Shown: positions 8,230-16,963, counted from the first letter of the stretch. The stretch is DNA of 64,000 nucleotides from Vreelandella massiliensis (GCF_900155385.1 NZ_LT699744.1:854012-918011); one strand, 5' to 3'. Notes: generated by a model not told the origin, from the sequence alone. Numbers and translations are program-made.

Positions 8230-8652
8230 ATGCAAGCATTAAGCGCAGATGAGTACGCGTTACTTTCAGCACAGGCACGCAGCTACCGAGACGCGCATCT
8301 TAAGGCGTTGAAAAAGCAGCCAGAATATAACCCTAAGCTAGGGGTGGATGCGCTATGCTTTCAACGCTGGCAAGATGAGGTCTTGGGTGGGGAAGGACGG
8401 ATTGGCGCGCTGATTAGCCCGTGTGCGTTATCGCTGGTGGCTATTCCGGCCGCATCAGTATTGCAGAAAGCCCCCGAGTCGCTTTTGCTCTCGTTGCCCT
8501 CGGGGCGCTACCGTTTACACCACTGCTTGTTTGGCGAGTTCGCTTGGTATCAGCGCCAAATTTTAACCGATTTGCGCGGCATTGAGAGCATGCAAGGAGC
8601 CGCAAAGCTCGCTCAGCAACTGATGGAGCGTCTCATGCGGCCCAGTGAGTGA
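8230..8652 (+). CDS. HybE-like protein ([NiFe]-hydrogenase assembly chaperone family)
   Basis: 140-residue protein matching by eye the HybE family pattern: an NPxLxVxAxxFxxW segment (YNPKLGVDALCFQRW, about 34-48), an LGALISPxxLxLVAIP segment (RIGALISPCALSLVAIP, 57-73), LPSGRY (89-94) and a C-terminal helix. HybE proteins act on the twin-arginine signal of the hydrogenase small subunit. No hydrogenase structural or maturation gene is in the window, so a role in hydrogenase assembly here is doubtful; it may serve another secreted metalloprotein. It sits alone between a glutaredoxin gene and the 3-hydroxybutyrate dehydrogenase gene. Confidence 0.55.
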   Translation: MQALSADEYALLSAQARSYRDAHLKALKKQPEYNPKLGVDALCFQRWQDEVLGGEGRIGALISPCALSLVAIPAASVLQKAPESLLLSLPSGRYRLHHCLFGEFAWYQRQILTDLRGIESMQGAAKLAQQLMERLMRPSE

Positions 8653-8736
8653 TTCAATCAGTGTTGGTAAGGTAGAGAATCCTTATCGCCATAATTCCAG
8701 TACTTGTGTCCACACGTATCCATTAAGAGGCAAACT

Positions 8737-9510
8737 ATGACAGCAACGAATACTCCCACCCCGCGCGTCGCTTTGGTCACCGGGACAAGTAGCGGTATTG
8801 GCGAGGCCGTGGTGAAAAAGTTTTGTGAACTGGGGCATCAAGTGTTGGCCGTTGACTTTAACCCAGCGGGCAAAGCGGTGGCGGAAGCGGCAGGCGCTGC
8901 GTTTTTCCAAGCCGATCTCACCGATGCCGATGCGTGTCATGCTGCCGTGGATGACGCGATCAAGCGTTTCGGGGGGGTTGATATTCTGGTCAATAATGCG
9001 GGCATTCAGCATGTGGCGCCAATCGAGGAGTTTCCCGAACAGAAGTGGCGGCAAATTATCGATTTGATGCTGACAGCACCTTTTCTGCTCACGCAGGCGG
9101 CTTGGCCCTCCATGCGCGAAAAAGGCTGGGGGCGTATTATCAACGTCGCGTCTGTGCATGCGCAGGTGGCCTCACCGGGCAAATCCGCCTATATCAGTGC
9201 CAAGCACGGGATGATTGGGCTGACCAAAACCGCGGCGCTGGAAGGCGGCGACCAGGGGATCACCGCCAACGCCATCTGTCCCGCCTATGTCAAAACCCCG
9301 CTGGTGGACAATCAGATTGCCGATCAGGCCAAGATGCACGGTATGGAAGAGCAGGAAGTGATCGAGAAGATCATGCTCAAAAACGCGGCCGTCAAGCGCT
9401 TGATCGATCCGTCCGAAGTGGCGGAAATGGTCGCTTACTTAAGCTCGGATCTGGCGGGGGCGGTGACCGGTTCAAGTTGGAATATCGACCTAGGCTGGAC
9501 AGCGCAATAA
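8737..9510 (+). CDS. bdhA: 3-hydroxybutyrate dehydrogenase (SDR family)
   Basis: NAD-dependent oxidation of D-3-hydroxybutyrate to acetoacetate, a step in using polyhydroxybutyrate or external hydroxybutyrate. A classical short-chain dehydrogenase of 257 residues: cofactor motif TGTSSGIG (15-22), NNAG (about 86-89), and catalytic Ser139, Tyr152 and Lys156 (YISAK). The segment VKTPLVDNQIADQA is typical of bacterial 3-hydroxybutyrate dehydrogenases. The ATG at 8737 was chosen: AAGAGG precedes it and the 11 extra upstream codons do not match the family. Acetoacetate would be activated by ScoAB, encoded 2 kb upstream. A strong terminator follows. Confidence 0.92.
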   Translation: MTATNTPTPRVALVTGTSSGIGEAVVKKFCELGHQVLAVDFNPAGKAVAEAAGAAFFQADLTDADACHAAVDDAIKRFGGVDILVNNAGIQHVAPIEEFPEQKWRQIIDLMLTAPFLLTQAAWPSMREKGWGRIINVASVHAQVASPGKSAYISAKHGMIGLTKTAALEGGDQGITANAICPAYVKTPLVDNQIADQAKMHGMEEQEVIEKIMLKNAAVKRLIDPSEVAEMVAYLSSDLAGAVTGSSWNIDLGWTAQ

Positions 9511-9527
9511 GCTTGCTTAAAAGCCCA

Positions 9528-9554
9528 CTAAACCCCGCTCACGCGGGGTTTTAG
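9528..9554. terminator. Bidirectional terminator between bdhA and regA
   Basis: CTAAACCCCGC (9528-9538) pairs with GCGGGGTTTTAG (9543-9554) around TCAC. It has a T run on the plus strand and A residues at the 5' side that give T on the minus strand. The minus-strand stop codon of the response regulator gene lies inside it. Confidence 0.85.
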
Positions 9555-10105
9555 CGTCTGACCGGGCGTTTTTGCAGTTTGCGCTGCAGGGTGCGTCGAT
9601 GCATGCCTAGCGCCCGCGCGGTGGCGGAAATATTGCCATCGTGCTCCTGCAAGACCTTTTGGATATGCTCCCAGGTAATGCGGTTGACCGAGGGTGGGTT
9701 GTCCGCCACTTCGGTGTTGGGGTCACCCTCTTGGCGCTCAAAGGCGCTTAGCACGTCATCGGCGTCTGCGGGTTTGCACAAATAGTTGACCGCGCCCAGT
9801 TTGATCGCCTCCACGGCGGTGGCAATGCTGGAGTAGCCGGTCAACACCACGACCCGGCACTTAGGCGATACCGCTAGAAGCTCCGGCAGAAGTTTCAGCC
9901 CCGAGCTTTGCTCAAGCTTTAGATCCAGCGTCGCCATGGTCGGCGTTTCAGAAGCCGCGAGAGTGAGCGCCTGATCGGCATCATGCGCTACGCTCACTTG
10001 GTAGCCGCGGCGTGTTAATGCGCGGCTCAACACATGACAAAACATCTCGTCGTCATCGATGATCAGCAGGCGCTGTTCTTGTGTTGGTGGTGTGGTCGTC
10101 GACAT
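9551..10105 (-). CDS. regA: RegA/ActR/PrrA-type redox response regulator
   Basis: Response regulator of the RegBA redox-sensing two-component system. The receiver domain (about 12-125) has the acidic cluster IIDDDE (15-20), phospho-acceptor Asp61 and Lys111 in CKPAD. The output is a Fis-type helix-turn-helix at the C-terminus (about 145-182, HDGNISATARALGMHRRTLQ), the hallmark of this family. Length 184 is typical. It lies 38 bp downstream of the sensor gene on the same strand and so belongs to one operon with it. In relatives this pair controls respiration, carbon and nitrogen assimilation genes according to redox state; the regulon here is unknown. Confidence 0.94.
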   Translation of the reverse strand: MSTTTPPTQEQRLLIIDDDEMFCHVLSRALTRRGYQVSVAHDADQALTLAASETPTMATLDLKLEQSSGLKLLPELLAVSPKCRVVVLTGYSSIATAVEAIKLGAVNYLCKPADADDVLSAFERQEGDPNTEVADNPPSVNRITWEHIQKVLQEHDGNISATARALGMHRRTLQRKLQKRPVRR

Positions 10106-10143
10106 GGCGTCCTCGGTGAGTCAGCGTCAGGGTGGGGCGAAAT

Positions 10144-11418
10144 TTATGACGAAGGGGAGTCGCTACGCGGCAGAATAACCTCGGTCAGCGTTCCCCCTTC
10201 GGGGTGATTATACAGGCTCACCCCGCCGCCAAAGCGATTGATCGTGGCATGGGTTAAAAAGAGGCCAATCCCCATGCCTTTACTTTTGGTGGATATAAAG
10301 GTGTCGCCTAATTGGTCCGCAATGGAGAGCGAGATACCGGGTCCGTGGTCACGAATATCGATGACGACGCTCTCGTTCTGCCAGTCGAGGCGGATGGCTA
10401 TTTGCTCTGGATTGGCATCCGCGGCGTTGTTAAGCAAGTTGGTCAGTGCTTGGTCGAGGGTGGCATCGACCGCAAGCCACGGACGGCCACGCCGCTGGGC
10501 CACTTCCAGCTGATGGCTGACATCCGGGCGCAGCACCAGCCAGCGTTGCACCACCTCCGCCAACCACTGCTCGGCGTCGCGCACTTCGGGTTGTGCCATG
10601 CGCCGACGGTCGGCATGGGAGACCAAGTGCTGCAGCCGGGATTTGCAGGTATCCACTTGCTGGCGCAGTAGGGCGATATCCTGGCCTAGCGGCGAGTCCG
10701 TATCGACTTCACCCTCCATTTCGTTGAGCAGCACCGCCATGGTGGAAAGCGGCGTACCCAGCTCATGAGCGGTGCCCGCCGCTTGGGTCGCCACCGCGAG
10801 TACCTGCTCGTTTCTAAGCGCGGCTTCGCGGGTGCGCGAAAGGGCTTGATCGCGTCGGCGCAGGGCGTGCGCCATCTTGTAGATGAAAAACGTCACAAGC
10901 CCTGCGGAAAGGCCAAAATTTAGCCACATGCCCAACACGTGTAGGCTCAAGGGGCCATCGGTATTGATATGACCCAGTTGCGGAATGGCATGGTAGTGAA
11001 ACATCAGAAAGCTGTAACCCGCCATCGCCATCAAGGCGATGATCCAGGTGTGGCGCCAAGGCAGCGTGGCCGCAGCGATGGTGACAGGAACCAAGTAGTA
11101 AGTAACGAAAGGATTGGTCGCGCCACCGGTAAAATAGAACAGTAGCGTAAGGCCCGCGATATCCGCGAGAAGGTGGAGAAGATATTCGCGATGCTTGACC
11201 GCCCGCGGTCGTCCCAGGCGCCACCAGGTCATGATATTGAGTGCGCCCATGGCAATCACCACGCTGACGACCGCTAGTACGGGCATATCAAACGCGAGCA
11301 GCTCAACGCCGACGATAATGGCAATCAGAAACCCGGTCCAAGTAATGCCGCGAACGATCGTCAGGCGTACCAAGTTGCGGTTAGGTGTGGAGAGCGGCAG
11401 TGGCAGTTCGGTAGGCAT
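10144..11418 (-). CDS. regB: RegB/ActS/PrrB-type redox sensor histidine kinase
   Basis: Inner-membrane histidine kinase that senses redox state. Residues about 20-185 hold six transmembrane helices. The ubiquinone-binding motif known from RegB, GGxxNPF, is present as GGATNPF (98-104). The kinase core has the H-box HELGTPL (His218) and N, G1 and G2 boxes, including NLLNNAADA and GMGIGLFLTH. Cys258 in QVDTCKSRL occupies the place of the redox-active cysteine of Rhodobacter RegB. Both sensing elements are therefore present. Its ATG overlaps the stop of the upstream membrane protein gene by one base (TAATG), so translation is coupled. Confidence 0.94.
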   Translation of the reverse strand: MPTELPLPLSTPNRNLVRLTIVRGITWTGFLIAIIVGVELLAFDMPVLAVVSVVIAMGALNIMTWWRLGRPRAVKHREYLLHLLADIAGLTLLFYFTGGATNPFVTYYLVPVTIAAATLPWRHTWIIALMAMAGYSFLMFHYHAIPQLGHINTDGPLSLHVLGMWLNFGLSAGLVTFFIYKMAHALRRRDQALSRTREAALRNEQVLAVATQAAGTAHELGTPLSTMAVLLNEMEGEVDTDSPLGQDIALLRQQVDTCKSRLQHLVSHADRRRMAQPEVRDAEQWLAEVVQRWLVLRPDVSHQLEVAQRRGRPWLAVDATLDQALTNLLNNAADANPEQIAIRLDWQNESVVIDIRDHGPGISLSIADQLGDTFISTKSKGMGIGLFLTHATINRFGGGVSLYNHPEGGTLTEVILPRSDSPSS

Positions 11419-11837
11419 TAGGCTTTGTTAGCATTTTTAACGCTGTGAATCACAAACTTCACCACCAGCGTCACGACAAAGGTGAGCCAGCCGGCGGAGG
11501 CGAGAATATTGACCGCGAACATTTTGGGCGGCAGCCAAGCACCGCCGAACAAGGCTTCGAGCAAAATATAAAAAAACATCGCCAGAAGCAGCGGTAGGGC
11601 AAGCAGGTGAATCCACATATCCGTGCGTCGCTTGCGTACGTGGTAGCGGCGAACGAGCAGGCGGAAAGGGCGGTGAACCCAGCTGAAAAACACCACGGTA
11701 GCGATCAGTAGTATCGCGCCGAGCGTGGGCTCGGTGCTGCCACGAAACGTCGAGAGGGTGATGGACCATCCCAGCGCAAGCCACATTAGCCCTTCAAGGC
11801 TTGCGATCACATCCGCATAGCGCCTCACGTTATGCAT
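11418..11837 (-). CDS. Unknown four-helix membrane protein upstream of regB
   Basis: 139-residue integral membrane protein with about four hydrophobic helices (roughly 10-30, 36-54, 74-95 and 103-127) and a basic loop RPFRLLVRRYHVRKRRTD between helices two and three. I do not recognise a family. The start was placed at 11837, with GGAAAGAG ahead of it, not at the first in-frame codon 45 bases upstream. The stop overlaps the regB start by one base, so it is translationally coupled to the redox kinase. That makes a role in signal input or in the regulated respiratory chain possible, but there is no direct evidence. Confidence 0.7.
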   Translation of the reverse strand: MHNVRRYADVIASLEGLMWLALGWSITLSTFRGSTEPTLGAILLIATVVFFSWVHRPFRLLVRRYHVRKRRTDMWIHLLALPLLLAMFFYILLEALFGGAWLPPKMFAVNILASAGWLTFVVTLVVKFVIHSVKNANKA

Positions 11838-11991
11838 AAAGACTCTTTCCTTACGTGCATTGGTGGGGCAATGATACGCCAAATGGTGATAGCTGTGGGG
11901 AGTGAAGCAGCGGCGATTTCACCCATGTCGGGATTGGGTATACTGTGCGCTGGATGATTGACTGATTTGCAACAGCCCAATAGGAACCGCC

Positions 11992-13032
11992 GTGGAAACC
12001 ATTACCCTGACCCGCCCCGACGATTGGCATCTACACCTGCGCGATGGCGATGCGCTAAACGCTGTGGTTGGGCACAGTGCCGCACAAATGGGGCGCGCCA
12101 TCATCATGCCCAATTTAACCCCACCGGTGACGACCACGGAAAAAGCGCTGGCCTACCGCGAGCGTATCTTGCAAGCGCTGCCCGAGGGCAGCGCCTTTGA
12201 ACCGTTGATGACGCTATACTTGACCGATACCACGCCGCCCGAAGAAATTGAGCGCGCGCTTAAAAGTGGTGTTATTAAAGCGGTTAAGCTTTATCCGGCC
12301 GGTGCGACGACGAACTCGGACTCAGGCGTTACCGATCTTCGCCACTGCGAGGCAACCATCAAAGCGATGGCCGAGCTGGGTATGCCGCTTTTGGTGCATG
12401 GCGAGGTGACCGATAGCGATATTGACATCTTTGACCGGGAAGCGGTTTTTATTGACCGCGTGCTAAAGCCGCTTCTTGAGCGCCATCCCACGCTAAAGCT
12501 GGTGTGCGAACACATCACCACTGAGCATGCCGCTGATTTCGTGACCCAGGCACCTGACACCGTGGCGGCGACAATCACCGCTCACCACCTGCTATTTAAC
12601 CGCAATCAAATGCTGGCGGGCGGCATTCGTCCGCACTACTACTGCCTGCCGATTCTTAAGCGCGAGCGCCATCGCCAAGCGCTGATTAAAGCTGCAACAT
12701 CGGGCAGTGCCAAGTTTTTCCTGGGGACGGATAGCGCCCCTCACGCCCAAGGTGCGAAAGAGTCGAGCTGTGGCTGCGCGGGGGCGTACACCGCACCCGC
12801 CGCCATTGAGCTTTACGCAACCGCGTTCGAACAAGCCGATGCCCTTGAGCGCTTGGAAGCCTTTGCCAGCCTCAATGGTCCACGCTTTTATGGGCTACCC
12901 ATCAACGCCGATAAAATTACCCTGGCGCGTCAAACGTGGGTGCTGCCCGAGAGCTACCCCTATGCGGAGGGCCAGCGTATTATACCGTTGCAGGCCGGCG
13001 AGGCATTGGCTTGGAAAATGGTGAGTTCGTAG
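11992..13032 (+). CDS. pyrC: Dihydroorotase
   Basis: Zinc enzyme of pyrimidine synthesis that closes carbamoyl-aspartate to dihydroorotate. Class II (E. coli-like) dihydroorotase of 346 residues. Metal site HLHLRD near residue 13, the carboxylated lysine region KAVKLYPAG at about 96-104, and GTDSAPH near 245 are all present. The start is a GTG at 11992 with TAGGA five bases ahead. Its end lies 7 bp from the convergent mtnN gene. No other pyr gene is adjacent, as is common for pyrC. Confidence 0.96.
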   Translation: METITLTRPDDWHLHLRDGDALNAVVGHSAAQMGRAIIMPNLTPPVTTTEKALAYRERILQALPEGSAFEPLMTLYLTDTTPPEEIERALKSGVIKAVKLYPAGATTNSDSGVTDLRHCEATIKAMAELGMPLLVHGEVTDSDIDIFDREAVFIDRVLKPLLERHPTLKLVCEHITTEHAADFVTQAPDTVAATITAHHLLFNRNQMLAGGIRPHYYCLPILKRERHRQALIKAATSGSAKFFLGTDSAPHAQGAKESSCGCAGAYTAPAAIELYATAFEQADALERLEAFASLNGPRFYGLPINADKITLARQTWVLPESYPYAEGQRIIPLQAGEALAWKMVSS

Positions 13033-13039
13033 GGGCGCG

Positions 13040-13747
13040 TTAGCCGGTGCCCATCTGGTGCAGCATCTGATCGACCATGCGTGACGAGTGCGCGGCGGCG
13101 GTATCTAAAAACTCTTCAAAGGAGAGATGGTTGTCGCCGCTACCGGGAATATCTGAGAGTGCGCGGATCACCACGAACGGGCAACCGAACAGGTGGCAGG
13201 TCTGCGCGATGGCGGCCGCTTCCATTTCAACGGCGAGCATGCTGGGAAAGAGCGCTCGCGTACGCTCGACCCGCTCTGGGTCGGCCATAAAGCTGTCACC
13301 GGTGGCGATCATGCCTTCTTTAACGTTGACCTCGTTCACTATCTCGATGGCGCGACGCGCCTGTTCACGCAGGCCAGTGTCAGCGGCGAAGGCGGCGGGC
13401 ATGCCCGGGACTTGACCCATTTCATAACCAAAAGCGGTCACATCGACGTCGTGGTGGCGCACTTCATCAGAGATAATGACATCGCCAATCGCGAGATCCC
13501 GTGCAAAGCCGCCCGCTGAGCCTGTGTTGATCACCGCCTCGGGCTGATAACGTTCCAGCAGCACAGCCGTGCCGACGGCGGCGTTTACCTTGCCGATACC
13601 CGATTGCAAAATAATGACGTCCAAGCCGTGGCGTTCACCGCGATAAAACGTAAAACCGGCGTGGTCAAAGCGCTCGGCGTTGTTGAGCTGATCGGCGAGA
13701 ATCGCCACTTCCTGCGCCATGGCGCCAATGATCCCAATTCGCTTCAC
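13040..13747 (-). CDS. mtnN: 5'-methylthioadenosine/S-adenosylhomocysteine nucleosidase
   Basis: Cleaves methylthioadenosine and S-adenosylhomocysteine to adenine and the thio-sugar, clearing by-products of methylation and polyamine synthesis and giving the precursor of AI-2 or methionine salvage. The 235-residue protein has the catalytic glutamate in IGAMAQE (Glu12), NTGSAGGF near 75, the substrate-binding VEMEAAAIAQ block and the catalytic aspartate in RALSDIPG. It lies 71 bp downstream of folD on the same strand; both serve one-carbon metabolism. Confidence 0.96.
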   Translation of the reverse strand: MKRIGIIGAMAQEVAILADQLNNAERFDHAGFTFYRGERHGLDVIILQSGIGKVNAAVGTAVLLERYQPEAVINTGSAGGFARDLAIGDVIISDEVRHHDVDVTAFGYEMGQVPGMPAAFAADTGLREQARRAIEIVNEVNVKEGMIATGDSFMADPERVERTRALFPSMLAVEMEAAAIAQTCHLFGCPFVVIRALSDIPGSGDNHLSFEEFLDTAAAHSSRMVDQMLHQMGTG

Positions 13748-13818
13748 AAATACGTCTCCGTCGATCCATGTGGCTTAAAGGCCGGGTCTTAAATTCCGAT
13801 GGTTGTCGGGGCGAGGCG

Positions 13819-14685
13819 TTAAAACGCGCCGGAAGGGTCGTGTTGTTCAGCCGCTTCTAGGGTATTTTCAAGCAGGGTGGCCACCGTCATGGGTCCCACC
13901 CCACCGGGCACAGGGGTAATATAACCGGCGCGTGCGGCGGCGGCGTCAAAGTCCACATCACCCAGCAAGCGGCCATCCTCCTGGCGGTTAATACCGACAT
14001 CAATGACGATGGCGCCGGGCTTGATCCACTCGCCTTTGACAATCCCAGGTTTGCCCACGGCGACGACGACCAAGTCAGCGCGCTGAACGTGTTCGGCTAA
14101 GTTGCGCGTAAAGCGGTGGCACACGGTGGTGGTGCAGCCGGCAAGCATCAGCTCCAGGGCCATGGGCCGACCCACGATGTTGGAGGCACCGATAACCGTG
14201 GCATCAAGGCCGCGCACGGGTAGGTGGCTTTTCTCCAGTAGGGTCATAATGCCTTTGGGCGTGCAAGGGCGCAGGGCGGGGATTCGCTGTGCAAGACGGC
14301 CCAGGTTATAGGGGTGGAAACCATCCACGTCTTTGCTGGGCAGAATCCGCTCGAGAATCGGGCGCGGGTCCAGGTGCTCGGGTAGCGGTAGCTGGACCAG
14401 TATGCCATCCACGGCGGGGTCGGCGTTGAGCTGATCGACCAGCGCTTCAAGTGCTTCTTGCGACGTGGTGGCGGGGAGTTCATGCTGAAAGGAGTGAATG
14501 CCGGCTTTCTCACAGGCGCGGTGCTTGTTGTTCACATAGACTTGGGATGCGGGGTCGGCGCCCACCAGTACGACCGCTAACCCCGGTGCTCGGGCGCCGG
14601 CATCAAGACGCGCTTTTATGTTAGCCGTTACGGTTTCGCGTACGTCTGCGGCGATGGCTTTACCATCGATGAGTTGGGCGGTCAT
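13819..14685 (-). CDS. folD: Bifunctional methylenetetrahydrofolate dehydrogenase/cyclohydrolase
   Basis: Interconverts 5,10-methylene-, methenyl- and 10-formyl-tetrahydrofolate using NADP. The 288 residues match FolD. The folate site with [14 protein letters not shown] (Tyr and Lys), [14 protein letters not shown], and the Rossmann segment [12 protein letters not shown] are clear, as is the C-terminal [11 protein letters not shown]. The ATG at 14685 ([12 protein letters not shown]) was chosen; the longer frame adds 28 residues without homology. It would supply the same folate pool that GcvT uses. A weak GGGGA precedes the start. Confidence 0.96.
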   Translation of the reverse strand: MTAQLIDGKAIAADVRETVTANIKARLDAGARAPGLAVVLVGADPASQVYVNNKHRACEKAGIHSFQHELPATTSQEALEALVDQLNADPAVDGILVQLPLPEHLDPRPILERILPSKDVDGFHPYNLGRLAQRIPALRPCTPKGIMTLLEKSHLPVRGLDATVIGASNIVGRPMALELMLAGCTTTVCHRFTRNLAEHVQRADLVVVAVGKPGIVKGEWIKPGAIVIDVGINRQEDGRLLGDVDFDAAAARAGYITPVPGGVGPMTVATLLENTLEAAEQHDPSGAF

Positions 14686-14798
14686 TAATGCAATCCCCGT
14701 CAGTGAAAAAAAGCCTGAATGTAAAAGCGCTTGGCAGCGTAATTTTCGCATGCCAGCGCGGCAAGGCAAAGCGAGATAATGGGATAGCGCATTAGTGG

Positions 14799-14826
14799 TT
14801 GACTTTAAAATTAAAAAACGTAGTAT
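14799..14826 (+). promoter_or_regulatory. Sigma-70 promoter of the tRNA cluster
   Basis: -35 TTGACT (14799-14804), a 16-bp A-rich spacer, and -10 TAGTAT (14821-14826). It is followed by the GC-rich segment GCCTCGC, as in stringently controlled stable-RNA promoters. It lies 47 bp before tRNA-Pro and could drive all four tRNA genes. Confidence 0.65.
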
Positions 14827-14873
14827 ATGCCTCGCTTGAGACGGGCCATGCGGTAGCGTCTAGGTTGTTCATT

Positions 14874-14950
14874 CGGGATGTAGCGCAGTCTGGTAGCGCG
14901 CCTGCTTTGGGAGCAGGATGTCGGGGGTTCGAATCCCTCCATCCCGACCA
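14874..14950 (+). tRNA. tRNA-Pro (anticodon TGG)
   Basis: 77-base cloverleaf. Acceptor stem CGGGATG pairs with CATCCCG, anticodon stem CCTGC/GCAGG holds TGG (14908-14910), the T arm has GTTCGAATC, and the CCA end is encoded. First gene of a four-tRNA cluster. Confidence 0.97.
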
Positions 14951-15024
14951 CGCCTAATGTGGAAGGTGGCAATTTGCTTTTCCAAGCGTTGGTTGTGGTT
15001 TAGTGCTCTCAAGATTTCGCGAGT

Positions 15025-15101
15025 GCGCCCATAGCTCAACCGGATAGAGCAACGGCCTTCTAAGCCGTAGGTTGCAGGTTCGAATCCTGCTGGGCGCGCC
15101 A
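15025..15101 (+). tRNA. tRNA-Arg (anticodon TCT)
   Basis: 77-base cloverleaf. Acceptor GCGCCCA/TGGGCGC, anticodon stem ACGGC/GCCGT holding TCT, T loop GTTCGAATC, and encoded CCA at 15099-15101. Reads the rare AGA and AGG codons. Confidence 0.97.
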
Positions 15102-15150
15102 GTCGCACCTGTTCAAGTGAATGATAAACAGTGCGTTAAATCGTGTTTAT

Positions 15151-15226
15151 GGTGGATGTAGCTCAGTGGTAGAGCCCCGGATTGTGGCTCCGGTGGTCGT
15201 GGGTTCGATCCCCATCATCCACCCCA
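15151..15226 (+). tRNA. tRNA-His (anticodon GTG), copy 1
   Basis: 76 bases including the extra 5' G (position -1) typical of histidine tRNA, which pairs with the C before CCA. Acceptor GTGGATG/CATCCAC, anticodon stem CCGGA/TCCGG holding GTG, CCA encoded. Identical to the next copy. Confidence 0.97.
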
Positions 15227-15273
15227 TAAAGCGTTTCATAAGAGTCAGTACTGTTTTATTAGCTAAAGGTTAT

Positions 15274-15349
15274 GGTGGATGTAGCTCAGTGGTAGAGCCC
15301 CGGATTGTGGCTCCGGTGGTCGTGGGTTCGATCCCCATCATCCACCCCA
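15274..15349 (+). tRNA. tRNA-His (anticodon GTG), copy 2
   Basis: Identical over all 76 bases to the copy 123 bp upstream, including the -1 G and the CCA end. The 5' flank (TAT before the gene) is also shared, but the rest of the spacers differ, so this is a tandem gene duplication kept identical by selection or gene conversion. From here to 15532 no gene or clear signal was seen. Confidence 0.97.
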
Positions 15350-15532
15350 TCTCCTTTTGCACTCTTGCTGCCCCTCCAATTTTTTCTATTCGCTTTTCCT
15401 TCTTCGCTATTCGCTCGTTTCCGTTTATTTATATCCAAGCACTTAAGCCTAAAAGTATTTAAGCCTAAACTGTCGCCTTCCTTGGCGATATTTTGCGTGC
15501 CCGGCGTTGGGTGTCATACGGTTGCCGACGCG

Positions 15533-16963
15533 TTAGCGGCGCCAGCCAAGTAATTGCGGAAGCCGGGTTATCAGATACACCATGAAAGCCGCCGCTAGCC
15601 CCGGCAGCAGTTTGAAGATGTCATCGTTTAGCGGCGACGTATGCCACGCTAAAACGGTGCCAAAACCGGTTAGCATCATGGCAACCGCCGTGCCGGTCGA
15701 AAAGGGCAGCCCGAAAATACGTAGCAATAGCACGGAGCCCAGACTCGCGGCGAGAGCGGACCAGGCAATCAGCACCAGTCCAAAAACCCCTTCCGGTGCG
15801 TAAAGCGCTATCAATAACGCCAGTGTCGCAATGGAAATGGTGGCGACCTTGGAGGCGATGTAGGAATTTTTCCATCGCGGCTGAATATCTTGGGTGACTG
15901 AGCCTGAGCAGACAATCACTTGAGAGTCGGCCGTGGACATGGTGGCCGCGAAAAGGCCCGCAAGGGAAATACCTACGAAAAAGGCAGGCAGCATTTCCAT
16001 GGCCATTAAGGGTAATGCCAATTCGGTGGGTTGAGTCACGCCCTCGGCGATGTCCATGTTGGGCAGGTCGGGCAGAATGGCGCGACTGTAAAGCCCGACT
16101 CCCACGGAAGCCGCAAAAAAAGGAACAAACCAAGCGAAATACCAAATTCTCGCGCGTTTGATCGCTTTCACCGACTCAATGGCCATAAATCGAACCATGA
16201 TCTGCGGCTGGCCCATGGAGCCAAAGCCCCCTGCTGTCATGCCCAGAAAATAAAAAAGAATGCCGAATTCGAGGTTGTCGGGAAACAGCGATACCAGCCC
16301 CGGGTCTTGGGTTCGAAGGTTGTCGAACAGTGCGGGCAGACCGCCAATAGTGAGCCAGGACATGATCAGAATCATCGCCATGGAGCCAATCATCACCAGG
16401 CTCTGAGCCGCATCGGTCCAGATGGTGGCGCGTATCCCGCCGGCAAACGAATAGATAATGACCACCACCATCGCAATAATAATGCCCACCCACATGTCCC
16501 AGCCAAAAAGGGCGTGAAGCGCGAGGCTACCGGCCTTAAATTGGCCGGCGGAGTAGACCCCGAGAAAAATAAACGTGATCAGCCCGCCTAACACAATAAG
16601 GGTTCGGTCTTCTTTGTTGTCATGGGTGCCGATCAGGTTGGCTAGGGTCTTGGCTTTGATTTGACCGGATTGCTCCCGAACCCTTGGATGCACGAACAGC
16701 CAGGCGGTCAAGTCACCCAGAATCCAGCCAATCGCCATCCAAATGGATTCCAGCCCCACCCGGTAAGAAAAAGCGATCATGCCAATGAACATGAAGCCAC
16801 TATTGTTGGTGGCCACCGCCGATAGCGCTGCCAGCCAGGGTTTTACCTGCCGGCTGGCGACGAGATAGTCACCGGTAGTGCGGCGCCTGCGGATATAAGA
16901 AAAAGCCCCCGCGAGGGTGATCAAGATAAGCAGAATACTGAATGACCATATCGCTGGCTCCAT
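15533..16963 (-). CDS. Sodium:solute symporter, SSS (PutP-like) family
   Basis: 476-residue inner-membrane carrier with about 13 hydrophobic helices, moving a solute in with Na+. Family features: unwound first core helix region AVATNNSGFMFIGMIAFSY (51-69), the GGIRATIWTDAAQ segment after about helix five, and GLFAATMSTADSQ, the Na2-site helix with adjacent Ser/Thr, at about 340-352. It resembles proline/choline-type SSS proteins, but the substrate is not readable; in a halophile compatible solutes are plausible. It is transcribed alone on the minus strand, downstream of nothing obvious, with the start at 16963 and 151 bp to the next gene. Confidence 0.9.
   Translation of the reverse strand: MEPAIWSFSILLILITLAGAFSYIRRRRTTGDYLVASRQVKPWLAALSAVATNNSGFMFIGMIAFSYRVGLESIWMAIGWILGDLTAWLFVHPRVREQSGQIKAKTLANLIGTHDNKEDRTLIVLGGLITFIFLGVYSAGQFKAGSLALHALFGWDMWVGIIIAMVVVIIYSFAGGIRATIWTDAAQSLVMIGSMAMILIMSWLTIGGLPALFDNLRTQDPGLVSLFPDNLEFGILFYFLGMTAGGFGSMGQPQIMVRFMAIESVKAIKRARIWYFAWFVPFFAASVGVGLYSRAILPDLPNMDIAEGVTQPTELALPLMAMEMLPAFFVGISLAGLFAATMSTADSQVIVCSGSVTQDIQPRWKNSYIASKVATISIATLALLIALYAPEGVFGLVLIAWSALAASLGSVLLLRIFGLPFSTGTAVAMMLTGFGTVLAWHTSPLNDDIFKLLPGLAAAFMVYLITRLPQLLGWRR

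Noticed and set aside
15121..15462. 113-codon frame across the two tRNA-His genes
   Set aside because: It contains the same peptide twice because it reads through two identical tRNA genes; it is not a protein gene.
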